A stretch of 5,351 nucleotides of DNA from Propionibacteriaceae bacterium (GCA_031260385.1 JAIRKB010000304.1:1-5351), one strand, 5' to 3'. Numbered from the stretch's first letter, positions 1 through 5,351 are shown. Notes: generated by a model from the sequence alone, not told the origin. Program-made: numbers and translations.

Positions 1-503
1 ACATAGGCTTTCGAGAGCAAGCCCACCTTGTTGTCATAAACGAACTTCCAGATGATCGAGGCGCCGACCATCGAGATCGCCATTGGCAGGAACATCAGGA
101 TCTTCGCCGCCTTCTCGAAGCGCGTACGATCAACTAGCGTTGCGTACGCCAGGCCAACCCCGGTCGCTAAGGTGGGCACGAGGACAACCCACAAGACGGT
201 GTTACGCAAGACGAGCCGGAAGGGTGGCCCCGTCAAGGCGGTGATGTAGTTGGCCAAGCTTAGCTTCCCCGCCGGGTCGACTAGGGAGTCGCGAATGGTG
301 GCGAGGGCGGGATAGACCAAACCGAAACTAACAGCGACTAGGGCGGGGCCGAGGAAGGCGACCGCCACCAGCCAGCGCGGTGCCCGTTTGGGCAGGGTTA
401 GCAAGGCGAGAATCAGCCCGGTGACGGCGACAAAGAGCGCGACCGCTACCACCATGAGCGCCAGTTTTTGACTGGTCGTCTCTGGGTGAAGCAGGAAGTC
501 CAT
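1..503 (-). CDS. AglF/MalF-like sugar ABC transporter permease (N-terminal part, runs off the window)
   Basis: Reading the minus strand from ATG at 503 gives 167 uninterrupted codons up to the window edge, so the 3' part of the gene is missing. The start is supported by an AAGGAG ribosome binding site at 514-509, five bases before the ATG. The protein begins MDFLLHPETTSQKLALMVVA. Hydrophobic stretches at about residues 14-37, 45-68, 98-123 and 135-156 look like the first membrane helices of a binding-protein-dependent sugar permease of the MalF/UgpA/AglF type. The pattern of LRNTVLWVV (99-107) followed by LMFLPMAISMVGASIIWKFVY (136-156) is typical of this family. It lies 94 bp downstream of the AglE-like binding protein gene on the same strand, so it is probably the next gene of the same operon. 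It would form one half of the membrane channel, with a second permease (AglG-like) expected further left. The family is well supported; the substrate is inferred from the neighbour. Confidence 0.88.
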   Translation of the reverse strand, partial: MDFLLHPETTSQKLALMVVAVALFVAVTGLILALLTLPKRAPRWLVAVAFLGPALVAVSFGLVYPALATIRDSLVDPAGKLSLANYITALTGPPFRLVLRNTVLWVVLVPTLATGVGLAYATLVDRTRFEKAAKILMFLPMAISMVGASIIWKFVYDNKVGLLSKAY

Positions 504-520
504 GATCACTCCTTAGTAGC

Positions 521-553
521 GGGTCGACTGGGGGTCGATGTTGGGTCGATGTG
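521..553. repeat. Three tandem 11-bp repeats upstream of the permease gene
   Basis: The heptamer GGGTCGA occurs at 521-527, 532-538 and 543-549, giving three imperfect 11-bp units (the last two continue as TGT). The period is exactly 11 bp, near one helical turn. The array lies between the intercistronic hairpin and the permease ribosome binding site. It may be a replication-slippage product; no function can be assigned from sequence. Confidence 0.6.
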
Positions 554-583
554 GGGGGAGGGCCTTGGGAGTCCTCCCCCCAC
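551..583 (-). other. Intercistronic G/C-rich hairpin between binding protein and permease genes
   Basis: Positions 551-561 pair perfectly with 573-583, giving an 11-bp stem (GTGGGGGGAGG against CCTCCCCCCAC) with an 11-base loop. On the minus strand it begins 14 bases after the TAA stop (600-598) of the binding protein gene. No run of T follows, so it is not a classical terminator. In many sugar ABC operons a hairpin at this place, as in the malE-malF gap of enterobacteria, gives partial termination or protects the upstream mRNA, so that the binding protein is made in excess over the permeases. That role is inferred here from position and stability. Confidence 0.7.
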
Positions 584-597
584 GTCTTTGTGGAGGG

Positions 598-1950
598 TTA
601 GACGGGCCAGGTCGCTTCGATGGCGTCGAGAACGGACTGCTCGGACTTGCCTTGGGCGAAGTAAGCAGTCATTTCCTTCCAGAAGGATCCGGCACCGACG
701 ACCGAGGGCATCAAATCGGAACCGTCAAACCTGAACTCCACCCCGGGTGCCGATAGGACGTCATATGCGAGGCGGTCCATCGGCGAGGATAGGTTCGAGC
801 GATCAAGGCCGTTATTGGCTGTTACCCAGCCCTGGGGAGTCAAGGCAGCCTTGGCGTTCGCCCACTCGGCGGAGGAAAGGAAGGCCTGGAAAGCCTGGAC
901 TTCCTCTCGATCAGAGAAGGCAGCCACAAAGTCGCCGCCACCGATAACCGGCTGGGAGTCAGCGGTTAGACCGGGTAAGGGGAAGGCCCAGACATCACCG
1001 TCAGGACCAACCACCAGGGAAGGATCGAGGGTGGTCCAGTTTGTCTGATAGAAGGAGGCGGCGCGATGCATATAGCAGGTCCCATCGACGATCGGGTAGC
1101 CGGCATCTGTCCACGGTTCGGCGGCGATCGACTGCACATTGCCGATGCCAGCGTTGACGTAGTCAGGGTTACGCAGGATCCGGCTCATCTCGGTCAAAGC
1201 CGCGACGATCCTCGGGTCATTGAATGCGATCTCGTGGGCAACCCACTGGTCATAGACCTGACCGCCTGCGAAGCGTAAAACCATATCCTCAACCCAGTCG
1301 GTGGCGGGCCAACCGGTCGCCTCACCGGATTCGATGCCTGCACACCAGGGCTTGGCGACACCATCGGCGGCGATTTGGGCCGACAAGGTGAGTAGTTCAT
1401 CCCAGGTGGTGGGGATGGTGTAGCCAGCGTCCGCGAAGGCGGCTGGTGAATACCAGACGAAGGATTTGGCGGAGGCCCCTAGGGGGGCCGCATAGAAGGT
1501 GCCCTTAACCGTGCCGTAGTCTTTCCAGGACGCCGACCAGTAGTTATCGACGTTGGCGGCGACGGCGTCGGGAGCGGCGACAACCTTGCCGGTCGCAACC
1601 ATTGTGGCTAGTAAGCCCGGTTGGGGCAGGATGGCGATATCCGGGGCGGCGCCAGCCTGAACCCGGACCGGCAGTTGAGTTTCGAACTCCCGGGAACCTT
1701 CATAGGCGATTTGGGCACCGGTGCAGTAGGCGAAATCAGCCCAGGAGGCCTCATACTGAGCACCCTCGGTGTCGATGAAGGTCGCGTAGACGCTGACCTT
1801 CTTACCCGTCAGGTCGCCGTAGATGTCATAGGACGCGCAGTTGGTTTCTGGCGCATCAGTATTGTGGGATGAAGGGCTGCTGCAAGCGGTGACACTGAGT
1901 ATGGTTAGCGCCAGTGCTCCCACCAGGATCGAGCGAATCGAGCGAATCAT
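598..1950 (-). CDS. AglE-like alpha-glucoside ABC transporter substrate-binding lipoprotein
   Basis: A 450-residue extracellular solute-binding protein that would capture an oligosaccharide outside the membrane and deliver it to the AglF-like permease. The N-terminus has basic residues (Arg3, Arg6), a hydrophobic stretch at 8-20 and a lipobox VTAC, so Cys23 is the probable lipidated first residue of the mature protein; a Ser/Thr/Asn-rich linker follows to about 37. The segment K200-W219, containing KPWCAGIESGEATGWPATDW, together with the later 'AFNDPRI' and 'GTCYMHRAASF' motifs, resembles rhizobial AglE alpha-glucoside-binding proteins, whose length of about 450 residues it also matches. Cys38, Cys76, Cys203 and the later Cys of GTCYMH could form disulfides. 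The ATG at 1950 has a GGAGAAG ribosome binding site at 1959-1953. The gene is first in its operon, downstream of two LacI-type operators. The family is recognised from memory of motifs; trehalose, sucrose, maltose or another glucoside cannot be told apart here. Confidence 0.9.
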   Translation of the reverse strand: MIRSIRSILVGALALTILSVTACSSPSSHNTDAPETNCASYDIYGDLTGKKVSVYATFIDTEGAQYEASWADFAYCTGAQIAYEGSREFETQLPVRVQAGAAPDIAILPQPGLLATMVATGKVVAAPDAVAANVDNYWSASWKDYGTVKGTFYAAPLGASAKSFVWYSPAAFADAGYTIPTTWDELLTLSAQIAADGVAKPWCAGIESGEATGWPATDWVEDMVLRFAGGQVYDQWVAHEIAFNDPRIVAALTEMSRILRNPDYVNAGIGNVQSIAAEPWTDAGYPIVDGTCYMHRAASFYQTNWTTLDPSLVVGPDGDVWAFPLPGLTADSQPVIGGGDFVAAFSDREEVQAFQAFLSSAEWANAKAALTPQGWVTANNGLDRSNLSSPMDRLAYDVLSAPGVEFRFDGSDLMPSVVGAGSFWKEMTAYFAQGKSEQSVLDAIEATWPV

Positions 1951-2025
1951 GTCTTCTCCGTTTCGGATTGAGTTAGGCAGGGTCTCGAAGTGGTTGAAGC
2001 GATCTTAGGTGACTCTGCATTAACA

Positions 2026-2055
2026 ATTGTAAGCGCTTACACTACCGAAATGCAA
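2026..2055 (-). promoter_or_regulatory. Candidate sigma-70-type promoter of the agl-like operon
   Basis: On the minus strand a -10 box TACAAT (2031-2026, one mismatch to TATAAT) lies 18 bases after a -35 candidate TTGCAT (2055-2050, three of six matches). Transcription would start near 2019, leaving an untranslated leader of about 69 bases before the ATG at 1950. The -10 overlaps the outer edge of the proximal operator and the -35 lies inside the distal operator, so repressor binding would exclude RNA polymerase directly. The -10 and its overlap with the operator are the strongest evidence; the -35 is weak. Confidence 0.6.
2028..2041. promoter_or_regulatory. LacI-family operator, promoter-proximal copy (perfect palindrome)
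   Basis: TGTAAGCGCTTACA is a perfect 14-bp palindrome with the central CG step and AAGCGCTT core characteristic of LacI/GalR-family sites that control maltose, sucrose and alpha-glucoside genes. It sits 78 bp upstream of the binding protein start and covers part of the -10 box. No regulator gene is present in the window, so the binding protein is likely encoded elsewhere, perhaps at the far end of this operon. Confidence 0.85.
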
Positions 2056-2064
2056 GCGCTTACA
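2051..2064. promoter_or_regulatory. LacI-family operator, distal copy (one half-site change)
   Basis: TGCAAGCGCTTACA repeats the proximal operator with one substitution, at the third base, so it is an imperfect palindrome. The centres of the two sites are 23 bp apart, a little over two helical turns, and the site overlaps the -35 region. Two closely spaced sites suggest cooperative repressor binding or a graded response. Confidence 0.82.
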
Positions 2065-2159
2065 TGATGAACTTTGTCAGGCTTTGCGCTGAATAATTCC
2101 TCAGAATAGTTGACTGATACCCATGGACGTACCTTACCTGGGGGCGCAAACCTCCCGAG

Positions 2160-2317
2160 CCCTGATCCACCGATTGCTCGCGTCGCGAGCGGCCTCAGAT
2201 AGGTGCGATGGCAAGGCGACAACGTCGAAGGCAGGCTTGACCGCCTGTCGAGCGTTGTCAACGCCGCCAGAGGGCCTAGCTGAGGCCGCGTAGCAGCGAT
2301 GAATCGGTGGATCAGGG
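2160..2317. repeat. MITE-like inverted-terminal repeat element, copy A
   Basis: A 158-bp element bounded by CCCTGATCCACCGATT (2160-2175) and its exact complement at 2302-2317. At this copy the inverted match extends to 18 bp (2158-2319). By eye it is about 92% identical to copy B at 4876-5032, in the same orientation: about 11 substitutions and one single-base indel. Internally 2189-2203 pairs with 2275-2289 (14 of 15), and 2176-2190 is a further near-perfect local palindrome, so either strand could fold into a long branched hairpin. No target duplication is visible (flanks CCGAG and CTAAG). The right end is five bases from the prs stop codon, so as RNA it would form the 3' end structure of the glmU-prs message; no other terminator with a T run follows prs. 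It has no convincing coding capacity. Movement would need a transposase supplied in trans, which is inference. Confidence 0.85.
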
Positions 2318-2322
2318 CTAAG

Positions 2323-3291
2323 TTACTGGTCGTTGAGCAGGGCGGCTACGGAACCGTCGTTGAAGACGGCTTGGATGGCACCGGCGATTAGGGGGGCGAC
2401 CGATAAGACGGTCAGCTTCTCGATCTTGGCTTTGATCGGCAGAGTGTTGAGGACGATGACTTCCTCGAAGGCCGAGCGGTTGAGGCGATCAGCCGCCGGA
2501 CCGGACAAGACGGGGTGGGTCGCGGCACCGATCACCCGATCCGCACCCTTCACCTTCAGGGCCTCAGCGGCCAGACAGATCGTGCCACCGGTATCGATCA
2601 TGTCGTCTACCAGCAAGCAGGTCTTGCCCACGACATCGCCGACCACCTCATGGACCGCTACCGTGTTCGCGACATTCGGATCGCGGCGCTTGTGAATGAT
2701 CGCTAGGGGGCAGCCCAAGCGATCGGACCACATATCGGCCTCGCGGACCCGCCCCGCATCCGGTGAGACAACCACCAGGTTGCTCAGATCGTACTTCTCG
2801 CGAACATAACGCGCGAGGATCGGCAGGCCGTGCAAGTGGTCAACCGGGCCGGAGAAGAAACCCTGGATCTGGGCGGCGTGAAGATCAACACTCATGATCC
2901 GGTCTGCCCCCGCAGCCGCGAACATATCCGCCACTAGCCGGGCGGAGATCGGCTCGCGGCCGGAATGCTTCTTGTCTTGACGGGCGTACGGATAGAACGG
3001 CGTGACGACTGTGATCCGGCGGGCGGAGGCCCGCCGCAAGGCGTCGATCATGATCAGATGCTCCATCAACCACTCGTTGACCGGCTCGGTGTGAGCCTGA
3101 AGGATGAAGGCGTCACAGCCGCGAACCGACTCCTCATAGCGGATGTAGATCTCCGAGTTGGCGTAGGTGACAAACCGGGTCGGCACCACAACGGTGCCCA
3201 GCAGGGTCGCCATCTCCGCCGCAAGCTGCGGGTGCGACCGGCCAGCGAATAGCTTCAGTCGCTTGACATCCTTCTTGGCCAAGTCGGACAC
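2323..3291 (-). CDS. prs: Ribose-phosphate pyrophosphokinase (PRPP synthetase, class I)
   Basis: Cytoplasmic enzyme that transfers pyrophosphate from ATP to ribose 5-phosphate, giving PRPP for purine, pyrimidine, NAD, histidine and tryptophan synthesis. The 322-residue product has the normal family length and all expected motifs: ANSEIYIRYEESVRG (44-58), the ATP-binding FYPYARQDKK (99-108), DLHAAQIQGFF (136-146), SPDAGRVREAD (176-186), the catalytic flexible loop with KRRDP (Lys201, Arg203) and the PRPP-binding loop VDDMIDTGGTI (228-238). The start is GTG at 3291 with an AAGGAG site five bases upstream. That site lies in the last codons of glmU, whose stop ends two bases before the GTG, so the two genes are almost certainly cotranscribed and translationally coupled. 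The TAA stop (2325-2323) lies five bases from repeat copy A. Nothing suggests loss of function. Confidence 0.98.
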   Translation of the reverse strand: MSDLAKKDVKRLKLFAGRSHPQLAAEMATLLGTVVVPTRFVTYANSEIYIRYEESVRGCDAFILQAHTEPVNEWLMEHLIMIDALRRASARRITVVTPFYPYARQDKKHSGREPISARLVADMFAAAGADRIMSVDLHAAQIQGFFSGPVDHLHGLPILARYVREKYDLSNLVVVSPDAGRVREADMWSDRLGCPLAIIHKRRDPNVANTVAVHEVVGDVVGKTCLLVDDMIDTGGTICLAAEALKVKGADRVIGAATHPVLSGPAADRLNRSAFEEVIVLNTLPIKAKIEKLTVLSVAPLIAGAIQAVFNDGSVAALLNDQ

Positions 3292-3293
3292 CT

Positions 3294-4769
3294 CTACTCC
3301 TTGTCCATTTGATCAGCACTATCTTGAGCGATGCGCTCGGCATCTTGCACTGTTGCCCCCGCCGAGCTGGTTGCTCGTCGGCGGAAACGCTCCACCCAAT
3401 TGGGAATATTGCGTTGGCGTCCCCGCGCCACCGCTAGTTCCCCGGACGCCACATCGCCGGTGATCGTCGAGCCAGCCGCGACAAAGGCATCATCACCAAT
3501 TGTCACCGGCGAGACCAGGACCGTACTCGAACCGATGAAGGACCGGGCCCCCACCGTCGAGTGGTGTTTATTCGTACCATCGTAATTCGCGAAAATCGTG
3601 CCGGCGCCGATATTGGCGCCCTCACCGATCGTCGCATCCCCGCAATAAGTCAAGTGCGGCACCTTGGCGCCAGCGGCAATCTGGGCATTCTTGGTTTCGA
3701 CAAACCCGCCGATCTTGCCGGCGCGACCGAGGCGCGTCCCCGCGCGAAGGTACGAGAAGGGGCCGACACTGGCCCCTGGCCCGATCTCCGATAGGACGGC
3801 TTCCGAGCGAAGCACCTGGGCTCCCTCGCCCACCTCACAGTCGGTCAAGCGGGTATCCGGGCCAATCCGCGCCCCAGAGGCAATCGAGGTTGCCCCGCGC
3901 AGGATCGTACCCGGCCAGAGCTCGACATCCGGGGCAATCGACACCCCCGCCTCAACCCAGGTGGTCGCCGGGTCGATCACGGTGACACCCTCGCGCATCC
4001 AACCGGTGACGATCCGGTGGTTCATCTCCGCCGCTAAGGTGGCCAGTTGGACCCGATCGTTAACCCCCTCGGTCTGCCAGACATCGGCTTCGACGTAGGC
4101 CCCGACCGTTGCGCCCTGGGCCCGGGCATATCCCAGCACATCGGTCAGGTAGAGCTCCTGCTGGTCATTGGTCGGCTCCAGATGGGCCAAGCCATCGCGC
4201 AAAACATCGGCATCAAAGACATAGATCCCGGAGTTGATTTCCTGGATCGCCAGTTCCGCCGGGCTGGCATCGCGGTGCTCAACGATCCCGGTCACCCCAG
4301 TCTCGGAGCGCAGAATCCGCCCGTAACCACTCGGATCGTCCACAATCGCGGTCATCACCGTAACGGCGTTCCCGGCCTGGCGGTGATGGGTAACCAGGCG
4401 ACGTAAGGTCGCGGCGGTGAGTAGGGGCACGTCGCCGTAGGTCACGACAATCTCGCCGCTGACCTGGGGTAACTGACTCATCGCGCAGCGTACGGCATGG
4501 CCGGTGCCGTGCGGGTTGTCCTGGACGGCTTTGATCGTGTGCGGGGCGATCTCGTCGAGATGGGCCTCCACCTGCTCACGCTGCTGGCCGACCACCACCA
4601 CTAGTTTGTCTGGCGTCACCCCTTCGGCGGCCCCTACCGCCCAGGACAGGAGTGTACGACCGCACAAGGGGTGGAGCAACTTGGAGAGCTGGGATTTCAT
4701 CCGCGTTCCAGCCCCCGCTGCAAGGACAATCACTGCTGCTACTGATGGTTCACGATCAGTCGACATCAC
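3294..4769 (-). CDS. glmU: Bifunctional UDP-N-acetylglucosamine pyrophosphorylase / glucosamine-1-phosphate N-acetyltransferase
   Basis: Cytoplasmic enzyme that acetylates glucosamine 1-phosphate and then uridylates it to UDP-GlcNAc, the precursor of peptidoglycan and other glycans. The N-terminal uridyltransferase domain (about 10-240) carries LAAGAGTRM (16-24), Lys30, QDNPHGTGHAV (83-93), the metal-binding GDVPLL (Asp113) and GVND (Asn237). The C-terminal part (about 262-460) is a left-handed beta-helix of hexapeptide repeats, with the acetyltransferase residues His372 in PHLTYCGDA and Tyr396/Lys401 in ANYDGTNK. Length (491) is normal for actinobacteria, including a variable charged tail after about 460. 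Two starts are possible: GTG at 4769, six bases after a GGAAG motif, and ATG at 4766, nine bases after it; the product differs by one residue. It is first in the glmU-prs operon, a common actinobacterial pair. Confidence 0.98.
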   Translation of the reverse strand: MMSTDREPSVAAVIVLAAGAGTRMKSQLSKLLHPLCGRTLLSWAVGAAEGVTPDKLVVVVGQQREQVEAHLDEIAPHTIKAVQDNPHGTGHAVRCAMSQLPQVSGEIVVTYGDVPLLTAATLRRLVTHHRQAGNAVTVMTAIVDDPSGYGRILRSETGVTGIVEHRDASPAELAIQEINSGIYVFDADVLRDGLAHLEPTNDQQELYLTDVLGYARAQGATVGAYVEADVWQTEGVNDRVQLATLAAEMNHRIVTGWMREGVTVIDPATTWVEAGVSIAPDVELWPGTILRGATSIASGARIGPDTRLTDCEVGEGAQVLRSEAVLSEIGPGASVGPFSYLRAGTRLGRAGKIGGFVETKNAQIAAGAKVPHLTYCGDATIGEGANIGAGTIFANYDGTNKHHSTVGARSFIGSSTVLVSPVTIGDDAFVAAGSTITGDVASGELAVARGRQRNIPNWVERFRRRATSSAGATVQDAERIAQDSADQMDKE

Positions 4770-4844
4770 ACCGTACTTCCGCTTCGGCCCGGCCGATGCT
4801 TGAGACTACCAACCCTCAGCGGCGACGGGGCGTTTGACACCTAC

Positions 4845-4873
4845 ATCCTATAACGAGGATGCCGCGATCATAA
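4845..4873 (-). promoter_or_regulatory. Weak candidate promoter for glmU-prs
   Basis: On the minus strand TTATGA (4873-4868, three of six to TTGACA) lies 17 bases from TAGGAT (4850-4845, four of six to TATAAT), giving a leader of about 70 bases before glmU. The -10 candidate lies within a small inverted repeat ATCCT...AGGAT (4845-4860). The -35 candidate overlaps the five bases that flank repeat copy B. The spacing is good but both boxes are poor, so transcription may instead begin further upstream, beyond copy B. Confidence 0.3.
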
Positions 4874-4875
4874 TA

Positions 4876-5032
4876 CCCTGATCCACCGATTGATCGCGTC
4901 GTGAGCGGCGCCAGATAGGTGTGATGGCAAGGCGACAACGTCGAAGGCAGGCTGGACGCCTGTCGAGCGTTGTCAACGCCGCCAGTGCGCCTATCTGGGG
5001 CTGCGTAGCAGCGATGAATCGGTGGATCAGGG
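4876..5032. repeat. MITE-like inverted-terminal repeat element, copy B, with 5-bp flanking duplication
   Basis: A 157-bp element with the same 16-bp perfect terminal inverted repeats as copy A (4876-4891 and 5017-5032) and the same orientation. Directly outside the termini TAATA occurs on both sides (4871-4875 and 5033-5037), as expected of a target-site duplication made by transposition. The inner 15-bp stem (4905-4919 with 4990-5004) is kept, with one wobble and one mismatch. Further toward the centre GACAACG, TCGA and CAGGC segments pair with their complements around a small loop, so the whole element can fold as one interrupted hairpin. It lies about 105 bp upstream of glmU. There is no supported ORF inside: it is a passive element or a structured RNA or DNA repeat, not a complete insertion sequence. 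Confidence 0.87.
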
Positions 5033-5076
5033 TAATAACCCCGGCTCACCGCGTGGGCACTTGGGGAACTGTTAAC

Positions 5077-5111
5077 GCAAGGTTAGGCCGAATGATTCGG
5101 CTTAACCTTGC
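5077..5111. other. Long near-perfect hairpin (16-bp stem), possible terminator or protein site
   Basis: Positions 5077-5092 pair with 5096-5111 over 16 bp with a single G-T wobble (5086-5102) and a three-base loop. The arms read GCAAGGTTAGGCCGAA and its complement. Neither side has a T run, so it is not a classical intrinsic terminator, although actinobacterial terminators often lack one. It lies 40 bp to the right of copy B and may end transcription of a gene outside the window, or be a palindromic protein-binding site. Confidence 0.5.
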
Positions 5112-5351
5112 ACGTAGAAGGGATCGGGCTCTGGCCGAGTGCAGCACACAAGAGAATCACCCTAACTGGCATCCACCTAAGCCCACCCCCAACCCTTTCA
5201 AGCAGAAAAGTCCCTCCCTGTCGGAAGACCCTTGTGGCTCACCTGAGTACTAGAAAGCTGCGGAAGAACTATCAAAACCGCGGGGTCTGGGGTGGCGGTC
5301 TCCGCCCCAGAAGACCAACTGAAACCCGAAAACACGAACCCAAACCCGGTA
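5112..5351. other. Gene-free intergenic stretch at the right edge
   Basis: With 5038-5111, this forms over 300 bases beyond copy B in which I see no gene. Open frames here have no ribosome binding site, familiar motif or plausible composition. I looked for a tRNA (tRNA-Gln often lies next to glmU in actinobacteria) and found no cloverleaf or T-arm. The base composition shifts: 5160-5220 and 5316-5348 are strongly C/A-rich on the plus strand. The only structures I can support are the hairpins at 5077-5111 and 5284-5316. Confidence 0.5.
5284..5316 (-). terminator. Candidate terminator-like hairpin near the right edge
   Basis: CTGGGG (5287-5292) pairs with CCCCAG (5305-5310). The inner GCGG/CCGC pairs around a TCT loop with a two- to three-base bulge, and GGT/ACC (5284-5286 with 5314-5316) extends the base. 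Read on the minus strand the hairpin is followed after CCGCGG by TTTT, a weak T tract that would suit termination of a gene lying beyond 5351 and reading toward glmU. It also resembles the short GGTCTGGGG...CCCCAGA palindromes commonly scattered between genes in high-G+C bacteria, so it may simply be one of those. Confidence 0.4.

Noticed and set aside
2037..2261. 74-codon minus-strand ORF sharing a protein segment with the 77-codon ORF at 4816-5049
   Set aside because: The shared residues come only from the DNA repeat (copies A and B). The flanking parts are unrelated, the left ORF runs through the operators, and the copies differ by a single-base indel, as expected of non-coding repeat DNA.
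3664..4406. Long plus-strand ORFs opposite glmU (144 and 119 codons)
   Set aside because: They are antisense shadows of a clear glmU reading frame in G+C-rich DNA, with no family motifs and no start signals.
4834..4853. Plus-strand TTGACA followed by TATAAC
   Set aside because: The spacer is only nine bases, far too short for a sigma-70 promoter, and no plus-strand gene follows.
5128..5150. tRNA-like D-arm motif (CTGGCCGAGTGCAG)
   Set aside because: It resembles a Leu/Ser tRNA D-arm, but no acceptor stem, anticodon arm or T-arm with TTCGA lies at the right distance on either strand.
4921..5253. 110-codon plus-strand ORF starting inside repeat copy B
   Set aside because: It begins within the repeat, crosses the 5077-5111 hairpin, has no good ribosome binding site, and ends in a low-complexity Pro/Lys/Ser-rich tail with no recognisable family.
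5251..5351. Minus-strand frame open from the right edge for about 33 codons (YRVWVRVFGFQLVFWGGD...)
   Set aside because: It spans the 5284-5316 hairpin, is compositionally odd, and has no known motif. It could be the tail of an outside gene but cannot be supported.

Overview
The window looks like chromosomal DNA from a G+C-rich actinobacterium. This rests on the G+C-rich codon choice, the GTG starts, the glmU-prs gene pair (a familiar actinobacterial arrangement) and an AglE/AglF-like sugar ABC transporter with a lipoprotein binding protein, as expected for a Gram-positive. The sequence alone does not settle the genus. All four supported genes lie on the minus strand, so transcription runs from high to low coordinates.

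Layout from right to left. Positions 5351-5038 hold no gene I can support, but contain two strong hairpins (5284-5316 and 5077-5111). Positions 5032-4876 are copy B of a roughly 157-bp MITE-like repeat with 16-bp perfect terminal inverted repeats and a 5-bp direct repeat (TAATA) on each side. About 105 bp further on, with a weak candidate promoter between, begins an operon of glmU (4769-3294) and prs (3291-2323). The two genes are 2 bp apart and probably translationally coupled. Five bases after the prs stop codon lies copy A of the same repeat (2317-2160), in the same orientation as copy B and about 92% identical to it. The two copies therefore bracket the glmU-prs operon.

Next comes the control region of a sugar transporter operon: two LacI-type operators (2051-2064 and 2028-2041) overlapping a recognisable promoter. 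It is followed by an AglE-like alpha-glucoside-binding lipoprotein gene (1950-598), an intercistronic G/C-rich hairpin, and the start of an AglF-like permease gene (503 to beyond position 1).

The two gene pairs do unrelated jobs. GlmU makes UDP-GlcNAc for peptidoglycan and Prs makes PRPP for nucleotide, histidine and tryptophan synthesis; both are housekeeping enzymes. The agl-like operon imports an oligosaccharide, probably an alpha-glucoside, and appears to be locally repressed in the absence of inducer. The least ordinary item is the paired repeat. It is short, apparently non-coding, foldable end to end, shows a compensatory base-pair change between copies, and sits exactly at operon borders.
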